Below are positions 17,757 to 25,834 of a stretch of DNA of 64,000 nucleotides, piece by piece; the stretch's first letter is position 1; every line of letters begins with the position of its first letter. The stretch is from Nonomuraea angiospora. GTDB lineage: Bacteria > Actinomycetota > Actinomycetes > Streptosporangiales > Streptosporangiaceae. The notes beneath the pieces were generated by a model, which did not search any database, was not told the origin of the DNA, and saw only the letters and a program-made list of their open reading frames with translations. The translations under genes were made by a program, and so were the position numbers. The stretch is from NCBI RefSeq assembly GCF_014873145.1, contig NZ_JADBEK010000001.1, forward strand, positions 4,030,001 through 4,094,000. Direction: 5' to 3'.

Positions 17757-19037
17757 ATGAACGAACTGAAGAACTTGACGACCGGCCGCGTCCTCCTCCC
17801 CGGCGACGAGGGTTTCGACGAGGCGCGCAGGCCCTGGAACCTGGCCGTCGACCAGCCGGTGCGCGCGGTCGTGGACGCCGCCGACGCCGACGACGTGGCG
17901 GCCACGATCGGCTACGCCCGCCTGAACGGGCTGTCGGTGACCGCGCAGCCGAGCGGCCACGGAGCCTCCGGCGACACCGAGGGCGCCATCCTGCTGCGGA
18001 CCGGCGGCCTGGGCGGAGTGGAGATCGACAACGGGGTGGCGCGCGTCGGCGCGGGCGTGAAGTGGGGCGAGGTGCTGGCGGCGGCGAGCCCGCTCGGGCT
18101 GACCGGCCTCGCGGGCAGCTCCCCCGTGGTCGGCGTGACCGGGTACACGCTGGGTGGCGGGCTGAGCTGGTTCAGCAGGAAGTACGGCTTCGCCGCCGAC
18201 GGCGTGCGGGCCTTCGACGCGGTGGACGCCGAGGGCCGGCGGATCCGGGTGACGGCCGAGCGGGACCCCGAGCTGTTCTGGGCGCTGCGGGGCGGCGGCG
18301 GTGACTTCGCGGTCGTGACGGCGATGGAGTTCGAGCTGCGGCCCGCCCCGTTCCTGTACGGCGGGCGGATCACGTGGCCGATCGAGCGGGCGCCCGAGGT
18401 GCTGGCCGCCTACCGCGAGGTCACCGCGACCGCGCCGGACGAGCTGACGGTCTGGTTCGACCTGCTGCAGATCCCCGGCGGGCCGGGGTTCGTCATGGTC
18501 GACAGCACGTACCTGGGCCGGGACCCGGGCGCGCTGCTGCGGCCCTTCGAGCTGATCGGCGGCGCGATCGGCGACAACCGGCGGCTGCTGCCGGTGGCCG
18601 AGCTGGGCTCCATCTGCGACGAACCCACCGACCCCCAGCCCGGCACCAGCCGGTGCGAGCTGCTGACCGGGCTCGACGACCAGGTGGCCGGCGTGCTGCT
18701 GGGCGAACCGATCGACCCGATGATCAGCCTGCAGATCCGGCACCTGGGCGGCGCGCTGTCCAGGCCCGCCGACGGGGGCGGCGCGGCGGGGCACCTGGAC
18801 GAGCCGTACCTGGTCTACGCGATCGGCCGGCCCACGGAGGCCACGGCCGAGCGGCTGGAGCGGCTGGGCAAGGCGCTGGTGCCGTTCAGCAGCGGGCGCA
18901 AGCCGTACACGATGCTGCACGGCGGCGAGCAGGCGGCGGCGGCGTTCCCGCGCGAGTCCCTGGCCAGGCTCCGCGACCTCAAGCGCTCCCGCGACCCGCA
19001 CGGCGTCATCCGCGCCAACTTCCCCGTGCTGGGGTAG
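17757..19037 (+). CDS. BBE-type FAD-binding oxidoreductase
   Basis: A 426-residue flavoprotein of the FAD_binding_4/berberine-bridge type. The His that binds FAD covalently is in GHGASGD (about residue 64). The second covalent Cys seen in bicovalent members is replaced: the loop reads AGSSPVVGVTGYTLGGG. It is therefore probably monocovalent. The family oxidises sugars or secondary metabolites; the substrate is unknown. It is divergent from the large BTAD regulator, which may control it. Confidence 0.85.
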   Translation: MNELKNLTTGRVLLPGDEGFDEARRPWNLAVDQPVRAVVDAADADDVAATIGYARLNGLSVTAQPSGHGASGDTEGAILLRTGGLGGVEIDNGVARVGAGVKWGEVLAAASPLGLTGLAGSSPVVGVTGYTLGGGLSWFSRKYGFAADGVRAFDAVDAEGRRIRVTAERDPELFWALRGGGGDFAVVTAMEFELRPAPFLYGGRITWPIERAPEVLAAYREVTATAPDELTVWFDLLQIPGGPGFVMVDSTYLGRDPGALLRPFELIGGAIGDNRRLLPVAELGSICDEPTDPQPGTSRCELLTGLDDQVAGVLLGEPIDPMISLQIRHLGGALSRPADGGGAAGHLDEPYLVYAIGRPTEATAERLERLGKALVPFSSGRKPYTMLHGGEQAAAAFPRESLARLRDLKRSRDPHGVIRANFPVLG

Positions 19038-19043
19038 CCCTTT

Positions 19044-19263
19044 TCACCCGATGACCCGGGCCAGGAAATCGCGGATCAAGGGGACGATCTCGCCGAGGCT
19101 GGTCTCCAGCGCCCAGTGGCCGGCGTCGAGCATGCGCAGCTCGGCGTCCGGCAGGTCGCGCAGGTACGCCCTGGCCGGCCTCGCGGTAGAAGACCTCGAT
19201 CCCGTCGACGTCGATCCTCCGATGCGCGACCACGGCCGGCGTGCCGTGTCGGTTTCCGGTCAT
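19044..19263 (-). pseudogene. Alpha/beta hydrolase remnant with internal deletion and frameshift
   Basis: The first 32 codons from the ATG at 19263 read like an alpha/beta hydrolase N terminus (RRIDVDGIEVFYREAG). At about 19165 the reading jumps frame and continues as a C terminus, LPDAELRMLDAGHWALET, then PLIRDFLARVIG and a stop at 19044-19046, including the His-loop typical of the family. Roughly 180-200 codons of the middle, with the nucleophile, are missing. The simplest reading is one internal deletion that joined the two ends out of frame. It sits convergent to the BBE-type gene, only 6 bp from its stop. Confidence 0.75.
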
Positions 19264-19311
19264 GGGACAAGGACCTACCCCGCAGGCCCCGGATGGTGTC
19301 CTGCGGAGTGC

Positions 19312-20061
19312 CTAAAGGTCGCCGAAGTCTCCGTGGCGGCCCGCGCCGGCGGCGAAGCGGGCGGCGCCGCCCACGGCGTCGGGCAGCGAGACGAGCCCGT
19401 GACGCAACTCGTTCCGCATCGCCTCCTCCTCGCCCAGCCCCTCCTGCTCCAGCGCCGACAGCCGGTCGCCGCGCAGGCAGGTCTGCGGGAAGCGCGCGAT
19501 CTCGCGGGCCAGCTCCTCGGCGTGCCGCCGGGCGGTGCCGTCGGGCACGAGCCGGTTGGCCAGCCCCCACTCGTACGCCTCCCGCCCGTCGACGGGCCGG
19601 CCGGTGAGGATCATGTCCATCGCCCGGGAGGCGCCGATGAGCCGGGGCAGCCGTACGGTGCCGCCGTCGATGAGCGGCACCCCCCACCTGCGGCAGAACA
19701 CCCCGAAGGCGGCCCCCTCCTCGGCCACCCGCAGGTCGCACCAGAGGGCCAGCTCCAGCCCGCCGGCGACGGCGTGCCCGGCCACGGCGGCGATGACCGG
19801 CTTGGACAGGCGCATCCTGGTCGGGCCCATCGGCCCGTCGCCGTCCTCGCCGACGTGGTTGTCGAGCGCCTTTAGATCGGCCCCGGCGCAGAACGTGCCG
19901 CCCTCGCCCCACAGCACCGCCACGGCGGCGTCGGAGCCCTCGAAGTCACGGAACGCGCCCGCCAGCGCGTCGGCCGTCTTGCGATCGACCGCGTTACGCG
20001 CCTCCGGCCTGCTGATCACCACGGTGGTGACCGGTCCCTCGCGCTCCACGCGTACGGTCAT
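19312..20061 (-). CDS. Enoyl-CoA hydratase/isomerase family protein
   Basis: A 249-residue crotonase-fold protein. The oxyanion-hole segments are CAGADLKAL (about residue 60) and AGHAVAGGLELAL (about 100), with the GGTVRLPRLIG motif at about 140. The glutamate of GGLELAL, equivalent to the first hydratase catalytic Glu, is kept; the second catalytic Glu position reads VPLIDGGT, so isomerase-like or altered chemistry is possible. It is monocistronic and not obviously tied to a pathway in this window. Confidence 0.88.
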   Translation of the reverse strand: MTVRVEREGPVTTVVISRPEARNAVDRKTADALAGAFRDFEGSDAAVAVLWGEGGTFCAGADLKALDNHVGEDGDGPMGPTRMRLSKPVIAAVAGHAVAGGLELALWCDLRVAEEGAAFGVFCRRWGVPLIDGGTVRLPRLIGASRAMDMILTGRPVDGREAYEWGLANRLVPDGTARRHAEELAREIARFPQTCLRGDRLSALEQEGLGEEEAMRNELRHGLVSLPDAVGGAARFAAGAGRHGDFGDL

Positions 20062-20264
20062 GCGGCCCTCCTCGGGCAGGTCCTCGGGGAACGGGGCGAG
20101 CGTACGTCCAAGCCGGGGTCCCCGGCCAGCAACTCACCGTCAGCCATTGCCGAGAAGCCGCCTCGAACCGGTCTGGCCGGGCTCCACTCGGCGCGGGCCG
20201 CCCTGGTTAATCCGTGCTCGTTGCTTGGCGGCGGTTGTCTAGCAACCGGGCAGTGGTCTGCCGA
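20062..20264. other. Non-coding gap with a weak hairpin
   Basis: A 203-bp stretch between the hydratase start and the end of the small-protein operon. The only structure seen is a short inverted repeat CGGTTG-N5-CAACCG at 20232-20248, which could be a weak terminator for the minus-strand operon that ends at 20265. No gene is apparent. Confidence 0.4.
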
Positions 20265-20546
20265 TCATCGGGCCTCTCCGCGCAGGATCTGCTGGAACAT
20301 GCGTCTGGCGGTCGCGGTCAACGTCCACGCGGTTTCGCGTACGGTCCGCTTCGCGCGGTCGGTACGGCGGACGAAGCCCTGGCCGGCGGCGGCGCACAGT
20401 TCGTACGTCGTCTCGCGGCATTCACAGGTGTGTGAGATCACCCGGATACGCGGCGCCCGAGGAGTGGGTTCGTACCATGACAGCTTGACGTGGCCGGACA
20501 GGGGCGGCTCGATGTGCGGGCCATGGAAGTCGGTGATCTTCGACAT
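20265..20546 (-). CDS. Small conserved-type protein of unknown function
   Basis: A 93-residue protein read from the ATG at 20546 (MSKITDFHGPHIEPP). It has a CECRETTYELC cysteine cluster in the middle and a basic C-terminal helix (KRTVRETAWTLTATARRMF). Translation starts 1 bp after the stop of the RsbW-like gene, so the two are coupled. I do not recognise the family. The coupling to an ATP-binding regulator and the neighbouring XRE/DUF397 pair point to a regulatory role, which is inference only. Confidence 0.6.
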   Translation of the reverse strand: MSKITDFHGPHIEPPLSGHVKLSWYEPTPRAPRIRVISHTCECRETTYELCAAAGQGFVRRTDRAKRTVRETAWTLTATARRMFQQILRGEAR

Positions 20547-20547
20547 G

Positions 20548-21063
20548 TCACGCGGTCCTTCCCTCAAGTTCTCGGCGAGGTTCCTGCACGTGATGCCGAT
20601 GCGGGACATCCGCGATGTCCACTGCGGCAGGGGCTTGGACAGACAGCTCGAACCAGACGGTTCGGCCGAACGAGCGCCTTCTGACTCCCCATTTCGTCGC
20701 CACGGCCGCCAAGATCTGAAGTCCTCGTCCGCCGGTCTCGAATGGGTCGTCACGGAGTCTCGGCCCCGACCACCATCCCTGGTCCATCACTTCGATACGG
20801 ATCCGATCGGCGCCGAGCCACAGGCGGACTCGAAATGACCCCCATTTCCAGCGACCGGACATGGTGTGCTTCATCGCGTTCGCGGCGAGCTCGGTGACCA
20901 GGAGCCGCAGATCCTCCAGAAGATTCTCATCATCGGCGGCCTCCGGCAGTGCCATAACGAGCCAATGAGCAGCATAAATCCGTACATCACGGATTACCTG
21001 AGGGCACCCAGGAAACCGCATTGAGCCGACGAGTTTCATTTCGCGTGAAGGCACATTTATCAC
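20548..21063 (-). CDS. RsbW-like ATP-binding protein (HATPase_c)
   Basis: A 171-residue GHKL-fold protein of the anti-sigma/RsbW type with N-box LVTELAANAMKHT (about residue 58), a G1-like MDQGWW and the G2-like FETGGRGLQILAAV. Stand-alone proteins like this are abundant in actinomycetes next to XRE/DUF5753 and DUF397 genes. The GTG start at 21063 has AGGGG six bases upstream. It is divergent from the XRE gene and coupled to a 93-residue protein gene downstream. Confidence 0.85.
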   Translation of the reverse strand: MINVPSREMKLVGSMRFPGCPQVIRDVRIYAAHWLVMALPEAADDENLLEDLRLLVTELAANAMKHTMSGRWKWGSFRVRLWLGADRIRIEVMDQGWWSGPRLRDDPFETGGRGLQILAAVATKWGVRRRSFGRTVWFELSVQAPAAVDIADVPHRHHVQEPRRELEGRTA

Positions 21064-21272
21064 CCATACCCCTATTAGCCCGGCATAACGATGCCATCAT
21101 TGGTCCTGCCGGGCTCTGTTATGAGCGCTTGCGAATCATCCATCTCCGCAAGCCCCTTTAAACAATGCCTGCGACGCGCTACATTGTCTTGCGAAACAAT
21201 CCCAGAGCGGTCCCAGACTTCAACTGGCAACAAACCAGAAGAGCTGGAATGGACGTGGTTACGGGAGGCGTG

Positions 21273-22097
21273 ATGCCAGCACCCAAGGAGCTCGACCCAA
21301 CCGCCAGCCCAGCGGCACATTTCGGTGCCGATCTACGCAAATACCGATATGCCGCTAAATGGACTCAGGAACAGCTCGCCGAGCGCATCGGCTACAGCAA
21401 GAGCCGTATCGGCAACGTAGAACGCGGAGAGGAGAACCCCACGCGCGAGTTGATCGAGCTCTGCGAAGAGGCACTTGGCCTCAACGGCCCCCTGCTCTCC
21501 CACTGGCCGGCCATCAGCGGCAACCGGATGCCCGATTGGTTCCGTCAGTGGCCGCCGATCGAGCGGAAAGCCGATCAGCTCCTCACCTGGGCCCCTCTCA
21601 TCGTGCCCGGACTGGTACAGACGGAGGAGTACGCGCGTGCGATCTTCGAGGGCGGGCCGCACGCGACCCCGCAGCAGGTTGACGAAGCGGCCGAGGCCCG
21701 AGTGGATCGACAATCCATATTCAATCGGCCGAATCCCCCTCAATTCCTTGCTGTGATAGACGAAGGCATCCTGTATCGTCCGATTGGAGACGAGTTCGTA
21801 ACCCACCGCCAGCTAGAACACCTGATCACTTTGGCCGAGAACAAGTGGTTCACAGTCCAACTACTCCCGTACGCAGCCCGGTGTACGGCAGTGCTGGTGG
21901 GCCCAGCTCTCTTGGCACAGCAGAACGGAGTGCCGATCGCCGCCTACGTCGAATCAGCCGTCCACGGTCGCGTCGTTGACTCCACCAGCGAGATCAAGCG
22001 ACTCGTGGACCGACTCGAACTCATACGCAGCGCGGCACTCCCTGAGTATCTGTCAGTGCAGCGGATCAAGGAGAGATTGCAGCGTGGAGTTGAATGA
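21273..22097 (+). CDS. XRE-family regulator with DUF5753 domain
   Basis: A 274-residue regulator from the ATG at 21273, which follows GGGAGG; an ATG 24 bases upstream (21249) is a second option. Residues 10-75 are a helix-turn-helix (WTQEQLAERIGYSKSRIGNVE) and the rest a DUF5753 effector region (APLIVPGLVQTEEYARAIF). The start of the DUF397 gene overlaps its stop by 14 bp, the classic actinobacterial pair in which the DUF397 protein works with the XRE partner in development or antibiotic control. Confidence 0.92.
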   Translation: MPAPKELDPTASPAAHFGADLRKYRYAAKWTQEQLAERIGYSKSRIGNVERGEENPTRELIELCEEALGLNGPLLSHWPAISGNRMPDWFRQWPPIERKADQLLTWAPLIVPGLVQTEEYARAIFEGGPHATPQQVDEAAEARVDRQSIFNRPNPPQFLAVIDEGILYRPIGDEFVTHRQLEHLITLAENKWFTVQLLPYAARCTAVLVGPALLAQQNGVPIAAYVESAVHGRVVDSTSEIKRLVDRLELIRSAALPEYLSVQRIKERLQRGVE

Positions 22098-22305
22098 GGA
22101 AGTCGCCAAGGAGATAGCAAGCCCGGCCGGATGGATCACCGCGTCAAGCGACCAGGGTGGCGACTGTCTGGAGGCCAAGCATCTGCCGGATGGCCGCATC
22201 GCGTTGCGCGACACCGAACAGCCGGATGCCGAGCCATGGGTGGTCCGCCGGGCCGTCTGGGACAAGTTCGTAGCAGGCGCAAAGAACGGCATATTCGACT
22301 TTTAG
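22084..22305 (+). CDS. DUF397 small regulatory protein
   Basis: A 73-residue protein from the GTG at 22084. It shows the DUF397 pattern, with a CLEAKHLPDGRIALRDTE core and the terminal WDKFVAGAKNGIFDF. It is translationally coupled to the XRE/DUF5753 gene. DUF397 proteins are believed to act as partners or antagonists of their XRE neighbour, in a toxin-antitoxin-like or anti-regulator relationship. Confidence 0.88.
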   Translation: MELNEEVAKEIASPAGWITASSDQGGDCLEAKHLPDGRIALRDTEQPDAEPWVVRRAVWDKFVAGAKNGIFDF

Positions 22306-22312
22306 TGTCATC

Positions 22313-22353
22313 AACGGTGCGGCCCCCGAAATCCGTCAGGGGGCCGCACCGTT
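22313..22353. terminator. Strong hairpin terminator between convergent genes
   Basis: A perfect 15-bp stem, AACGGTGCGGCCCCC and its exact complement, with an 11-base loop, in the 71-bp gap between the DUF397 gene and the convergent lipoprotein gene. No clear U-tract follows. It is probably used from both sides. Confidence 0.85.
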
Positions 22354-22376
22354 CCTGACCCTGTGATCCTGCAGCC

Positions 22377-22931
22377 TCACCGGGACTTGTCCAGCAGGAG
22401 GGGTTTGAGCTGGCGGAAGAACTCGGTTGCGTCCGCCAGAGAGTCCCGGCCTGGCGCCCCTTCCATGATGTTGACAGTGAGAAGGCGCTTATAGTCGGGG
22501 GTCCATCCGTAGACAAAGGCGATGGTCTCGTCCTGGGCGTTCTTTCTCCGCGCCGCGAAGCCCGGCCCGAGTTCGTCGGACAGGTCCTTCCCTCGAGTGG
22601 ACAACTTGGTGTTCTCCAAGTCTTCCGCGTCGTTTGGAGACGGATCGAAGACTTCGATCAAGAGGCCTTGGGTTTCTTTGGTGTCGGATTTCTCGCTCAC
22701 AGTGCACGACTCGAAACTTCGACCCATGTCCATCTTCGTCCCGAATGCCTTGTAGTCGTTGAGGCCGGTTGCGATCTTGATGGCATTTGCCGAGATCAGA
22801 TCGCACTCTCGCGGGGCGGCAATCACATTACCGAGTGGCCGGGTGTCCGGTGGCGGAGTGGGCGGAGATGTGCATCCCCCCGCCAAAACAAGGGCGGCAA
22901 GGATGGGGAACACTAGTGGCCTAAGTCTCAT
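22377..22931 (-). CDS. DUF3558-like lipoprotein
   Basis: A 184-residue protein with a lipoprotein signal (positive start, hydrophobic stretch, lipobox LAGGC with Cys20) and a mature domain holding the spaced cysteines in ECDLIS and SCTVSE, as in DUF3558 actinobacterial lipoproteins. It is anchored outside the membrane. Its ATG overlaps the stop of the 686-residue protein gene (ATGA), so it is the last gene of a three-gene operon. The function is unknown; DUF3558 lipoproteins often accompany secreted or WXG100-like proteins. Confidence 0.8.
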   Translation of the reverse strand: MRLRPLVFPILAALVLAGGCTSPPTPPPDTRPLGNVIAAPRECDLISANAIKIATGLNDYKAFGTKMDMGRSFESCTVSEKSDTKETQGLLIEVFDPSPNDAEDLENTKLSTRGKDLSDELGPGFAARRKNAQDETIAFVYGWTPDYKRLLTVNIMEGAPGRDSLADATEFFRQLKPLLLDKSR

Positions 22932-24988
22932 GAGCCATGTCCGGAATAGTATTTTTCTGCACTCCTGAAGCCGGCCTCGATGGATTCATCCGGACGACCG
23001 AAAACGCGACCCGTCTCGTTCAGATCCAACCACTCCTCGTAGGCCTCACGCTCGTCGGCATTCATATCGGCCCAGGGCTTGATCTCCCCATCCGCCAAGA
23101 AGTGACCTTTCGAGCCCGGAGCGAAATCCTTGTAGCGGTATGGGTGCGTCTTGGCGGGCACGGATCCGTCCCCGAACAGGCCATGGCGCATCATCGTGGC
23201 TGCCGTGAGATCGGTGAACATGTGCTTGGCCGCTCCCATCGCGGTGTCCGCGTCCTGGCGAGCCTGGTCCTCGTGGCCGGACTTGATCTTTCCGAAGATC
23301 GCGCTCTTGGCCTCGTCGACCAAGAGCCCGACGAACTTCCCCTGCGGCCCTGGAGCCAGGCCCACGACTTTCTCCGTCATCTCCTTGAAGGCGGCGACGC
23401 GTGCGTCGTTCTCCTTCGCCTCTCCGATCTTGGAGATATTGGCGGCATCGGTGATCACCCAGGTCGTCATGCCGAGGCCGCGCGTCGCCCGGGAGAATTC
23501 CGCGCCTCCGCTGCGGCTCATGCGCTCTTCGAGGATGTCCTGCCGTGCGGCGTCGAGTTGCTGCTTTGTGGCCTCCGGATGCGACTTCCGCCATGCCGCG
23601 AAATCGGCGTCGACCTCCTTCGCGACCTTGGCAGCCAGTTCGTCCAGCACCTTGGCGGAATACAGCCCGTGCGCGGCGGCCACGCTCTGAAACGCGTCGT
23701 CGTCTGCGAACGCCCATGTCATCGCCTTCTTGACCTCTGGCGCATTGAACTTGGCGCCGTAGGGTTCCGCGCCTAGCAGGTTCTTGTCCGAGTCCGCTTC
23801 TGTCACCACAGCCGGCGTTTTCTCGCTGAAGGATTGGAAGTCGCGGTGCAAATCCCCGGTGTATTGGGCCAAGATCTCGCCGAGGTTGGCGCGGGTATTG
23901 GGAAGATTCTTCTGGACCTTGGCATCGCTCCAGAAGTGGGCTGCCCACGAGGCGATCAGGGCGGACTTGTAGCCGCGGGAATTGCCAGGCGGCAGGCCGT
24001 GATCGCGGAATTCCGTGCTGGCCGCCTGGATGGCCCAGCCGAGATCCGCGTCGGCGTCGCCATCCCAGTGGTGCTGTCGCATCAGGTAGGCAAGTGGTTT
24101 GCGCTGCGGGTCGGTGAAGAAGTCCTGGGCGACGGCGGGATGGTGGGCGAGCGCGACCAGGGCCGTGCCCATGGGGCTGAGATCGCCGGGCGAGACGTCC
24201 TTGGGGCCGGGCATCGTCCACGGATCGCGTGGCCGGCTCGGGTCGGGTGGATGAGCCACGTCCTTGTCGTACAGCTTCCGGGCCACCGTGAGCAGGAACG
24301 TATGGTCGAACTCGCCGTCTTGGAGCAGCTTTTTCACCGCGAACGCGTCCTGCGGGTTCTCGACGTCGGCGACCAGTTGATCAGCGTAGTCGTCGGCCAG
24401 CTTCATCCGGCCCACTCCGCGCGAGGCCGTACCAAGGATCTTGCTCAGCATGGTGGCGAGCCTGTCCTGTGTCCTGACGTCGCGTTGGGATGGTCGGCCC
24501 GACTGCGGGAGGCCGGCTCCGTACAGCCTGTTGATCAGGGCTTTGAGCTCGCGCGGCGGTATTTCCTTGGCGAAGGCCACGGCGAAGTACGGATCGTTCT
24601 TGTGCCGCTCGATTTCGGCCACTGTCTCGGCGTCGAGGGAGTGACCCTTGACCTGGTCCCGCAACTTGGTGGCCAGAGCCTTGGCGGATGCCGCGCCCTC
24701 GGCGGGAGACTTCGACAGCCAGTCCGATTCGTTGGCCCAGAGAACGCCGCCCTTACCGGATTTGCGGTCCGGTTCGGCGAGGATGAGGTCGAGGCGGCCC
24801 TGGAGCGAAGGGATCTGCTCGCTCATCTGGCGGCCGATGGCATGGGCAGGGCCGTACAACTCGACGCCCAGCGAGGCCACAGCCCGTTCCACCTGGAGGC
24901 TGACGTCCGGGATCGTCCCGCTGACCCGCTTCATATTGTTGATCAGTTGCGTCATCAGCGTGGGGTTGATGCCGACCATCGGGCTCAT
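22928..24988 (-). CDS. Large mostly helical protein of unknown function (possible secreted WXG/LXG-like protein)
   Basis: 686 residues from the ATG at 24988, which overlaps the stop of the small upstream gene (ATGA). The first 80 residues (MSPMVGINPTLMTQLINN and on) look like a helical hairpin resembling those of type VII secretion substrates. The middle has ALVALAHHPAVAQDFF and LAYLMRQHHWDGDAD segments reminiscent of large DUF6571-type actinobacterial proteins; I recall that family only loosely. No signal peptide, membrane segment or nuclease motif is clear. The context is a small helical protein before it and a lipoprotein after it. Confidence 0.65.
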   Translation of the reverse strand: MSPMVGINPTLMTQLINNMKRVSGTIPDVSLQVERAVASLGVELYGPAHAIGRQMSEQIPSLQGRLDLILAEPDRKSGKGGVLWANESDWLSKSPAEGAASAKALATKLRDQVKGHSLDAETVAEIERHKNDPYFAVAFAKEIPPRELKALINRLYGAGLPQSGRPSQRDVRTQDRLATMLSKILGTASRGVGRMKLADDYADQLVADVENPQDAFAVKKLLQDGEFDHTFLLTVARKLYDKDVAHPPDPSRPRDPWTMPGPKDVSPGDLSPMGTALVALAHHPAVAQDFFTDPQRKPLAYLMRQHHWDGDADADLGWAIQAASTEFRDHGLPPGNSRGYKSALIASWAAHFWSDAKVQKNLPNTRANLGEILAQYTGDLHRDFQSFSEKTPAVVTEADSDKNLLGAEPYGAKFNAPEVKKAMTWAFADDDAFQSVAAAHGLYSAKVLDELAAKVAKEVDADFAAWRKSHPEATKQQLDAARQDILEERMSRSGGAEFSRATRGLGMTTWVITDAANISKIGEAKENDARVAAFKEMTEKVVGLAPGPQGKFVGLLVDEAKSAIFGKIKSGHEDQARQDADTAMGAAKHMFTDLTAATMMRHGLFGDGSVPAKTHPYRYKDFAPGSKGHFLADGEIKPWADMNADEREAYEEWLDLNETGRVFGRPDESIEAGFRSAEKYYSGHGS

Positions 24989-25239
24989 CGGGGGGCCGCC
25001 CCCTTGCCCGGCCCGGATGAGGGTAGGGAGTCCAGCAGGGACAAGGCACGGGTGAACAGGTCCTTGAAGCCCCGATCCCATGCGCGTATATCAGCGGCGA
25101 GCCTGTCTCCGGCCTCGCCTTTGAGCGCACCATCCTCGACCAGGCGTGCAAGCGCGATGACGTCATTCACATGCTCATCGCGTAATCGCTCGATGTTACG
25201 CCGGGCGGCGTCGATCTCTTCCTGCGTCGCCATCATCAC
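24985..25239 (-). CDS. Small helical protein, first gene of the three-gene operon
   Basis: About 84 residues, nearly all predicted alpha helix (EEIDAARRNIERLRDEHVND), with a Pro/Gly tail. The start is ambiguous among GTG 25239 and ATGs at 25236 and 25233. Size and helicity recall WXG100 or chaperone-like partners of larger secreted proteins, but there is no WXG motif. It is translationally coupled to the 686-residue gene. I do not recognise a family. Confidence 0.55.
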   Translation of the reverse strand: MMMATQEEIDAARRNIERLRDEHVNDVIALARLVEDGALKGEAGDRLAADIRAWDRGFKDLFTRALSLLDSLPSSGPGKGAAPR

Positions 25240-25597
25240 CCGATCTCGTGGAAGTGGGAGATACCGGGGTCGATGGCATGGTAACTACAGGGAACGTCGG
25301 GTTAAAGCGGAATGCCATATACCCAACGAGATAACTATGAATGGGTGCGTTCCCCGCGCATGCCTGCCGTGTTCTCCGCAATGCATCAGACAGCGGGGAC
25401 TCCATACCGGGCGCATGCGACTCGTCATCACTGATCGTGTTGATGATGTAACCATGAGCGCCACGCCGTCCCTCGACATGATGCCCTCGTCCAGATCATC
25501 CGCGACCGCCACCAGTTTGCGATGGAGATCCTGCGTGACCAGGCTGCCAGTAGCTGTGTGCATACCCCACATGCATGAAAAGCATTATGCTTACAGC
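25240..25597. other. Non-coding gap upstream of the toxin-antitoxin pair
   Basis: A 358-bp stretch, lower in GC than its surroundings, between divergent operons. It must hold promoters for both. Apart from the GCAT/ATGC-rich segment at 25571-25600 I see no gene or strong hairpin in it. Confidence 0.5.
25581..25591. promoter_or_regulatory. Short palindrome, candidate antitoxin operator
   Basis: AGCAT-T-ATGCT sits 6 bases before the antitoxin ATG, in a run of alternating GCAT/ATGC words (25571-25600). VapB/FitA antitoxins usually bind such inverted repeats to repress their own operon. The assignment is by position only. Confidence 0.4.
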
Positions 25598-25834
25598 ATG
25601 GATGCCACCTTGCAGGTCAGAGGGTTGGACGCGGAAGTGGTCGCAGAACTGAAGGCACGGGCCGCGCGTAAGCGGATGTCGCTTTCCGCGTATGTGGCCG
25701 TCATCCTTACCGAGGTCGCCGCCACTCCCGCCCCGGATACGATCAGAGAACGGCTGGAGGCGCTCCGGTCGCTCGGCGGCGGGGCGAGTCACGACGACGT
25801 CGTATCCGAGATACGGAAGATCCGCGAGTCGTGA
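25598..25834 (+). CDS. FitA/VapB-type antitoxin
   Basis: A 78-residue protein with a ribbon-helix-helix N terminus (LQVRGLDAEVVAELKARAA, then RMSLSAYVAVIL) and a C-terminal toxin-neutralising tail (HDDVVSEIRKIRES). The start is taken at the ATG at 25598; an in-frame ATG at 25571 would add 9 residues. The stop overlaps the toxin gene start as GTGA. It should repress the operon and block the PIN toxin. Confidence 0.85.
   Translation: MDATLQVRGLDAEVVAELKARAARKRMSLSAYVAVILTEVAATPAPDTIRERLEALRSLGGGASHDDVVSEIRKIRES

Noticed and set aside
14508..19001. A 1497-residue minus-strand frame extending past the BTAD regulator start
   Set aside because: The part beyond 17747 is antisense to the BBE-type gene and has no family features; the winged helix begins at the GTG 17702 (or ATG 17747).
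25285..25572. A 95-codon minus-strand frame before the toxin-antitoxin pair
   Set aside because: No ribosome-binding site, poor codon pattern, no family resemblance, and it overlaps the likely promoter region.
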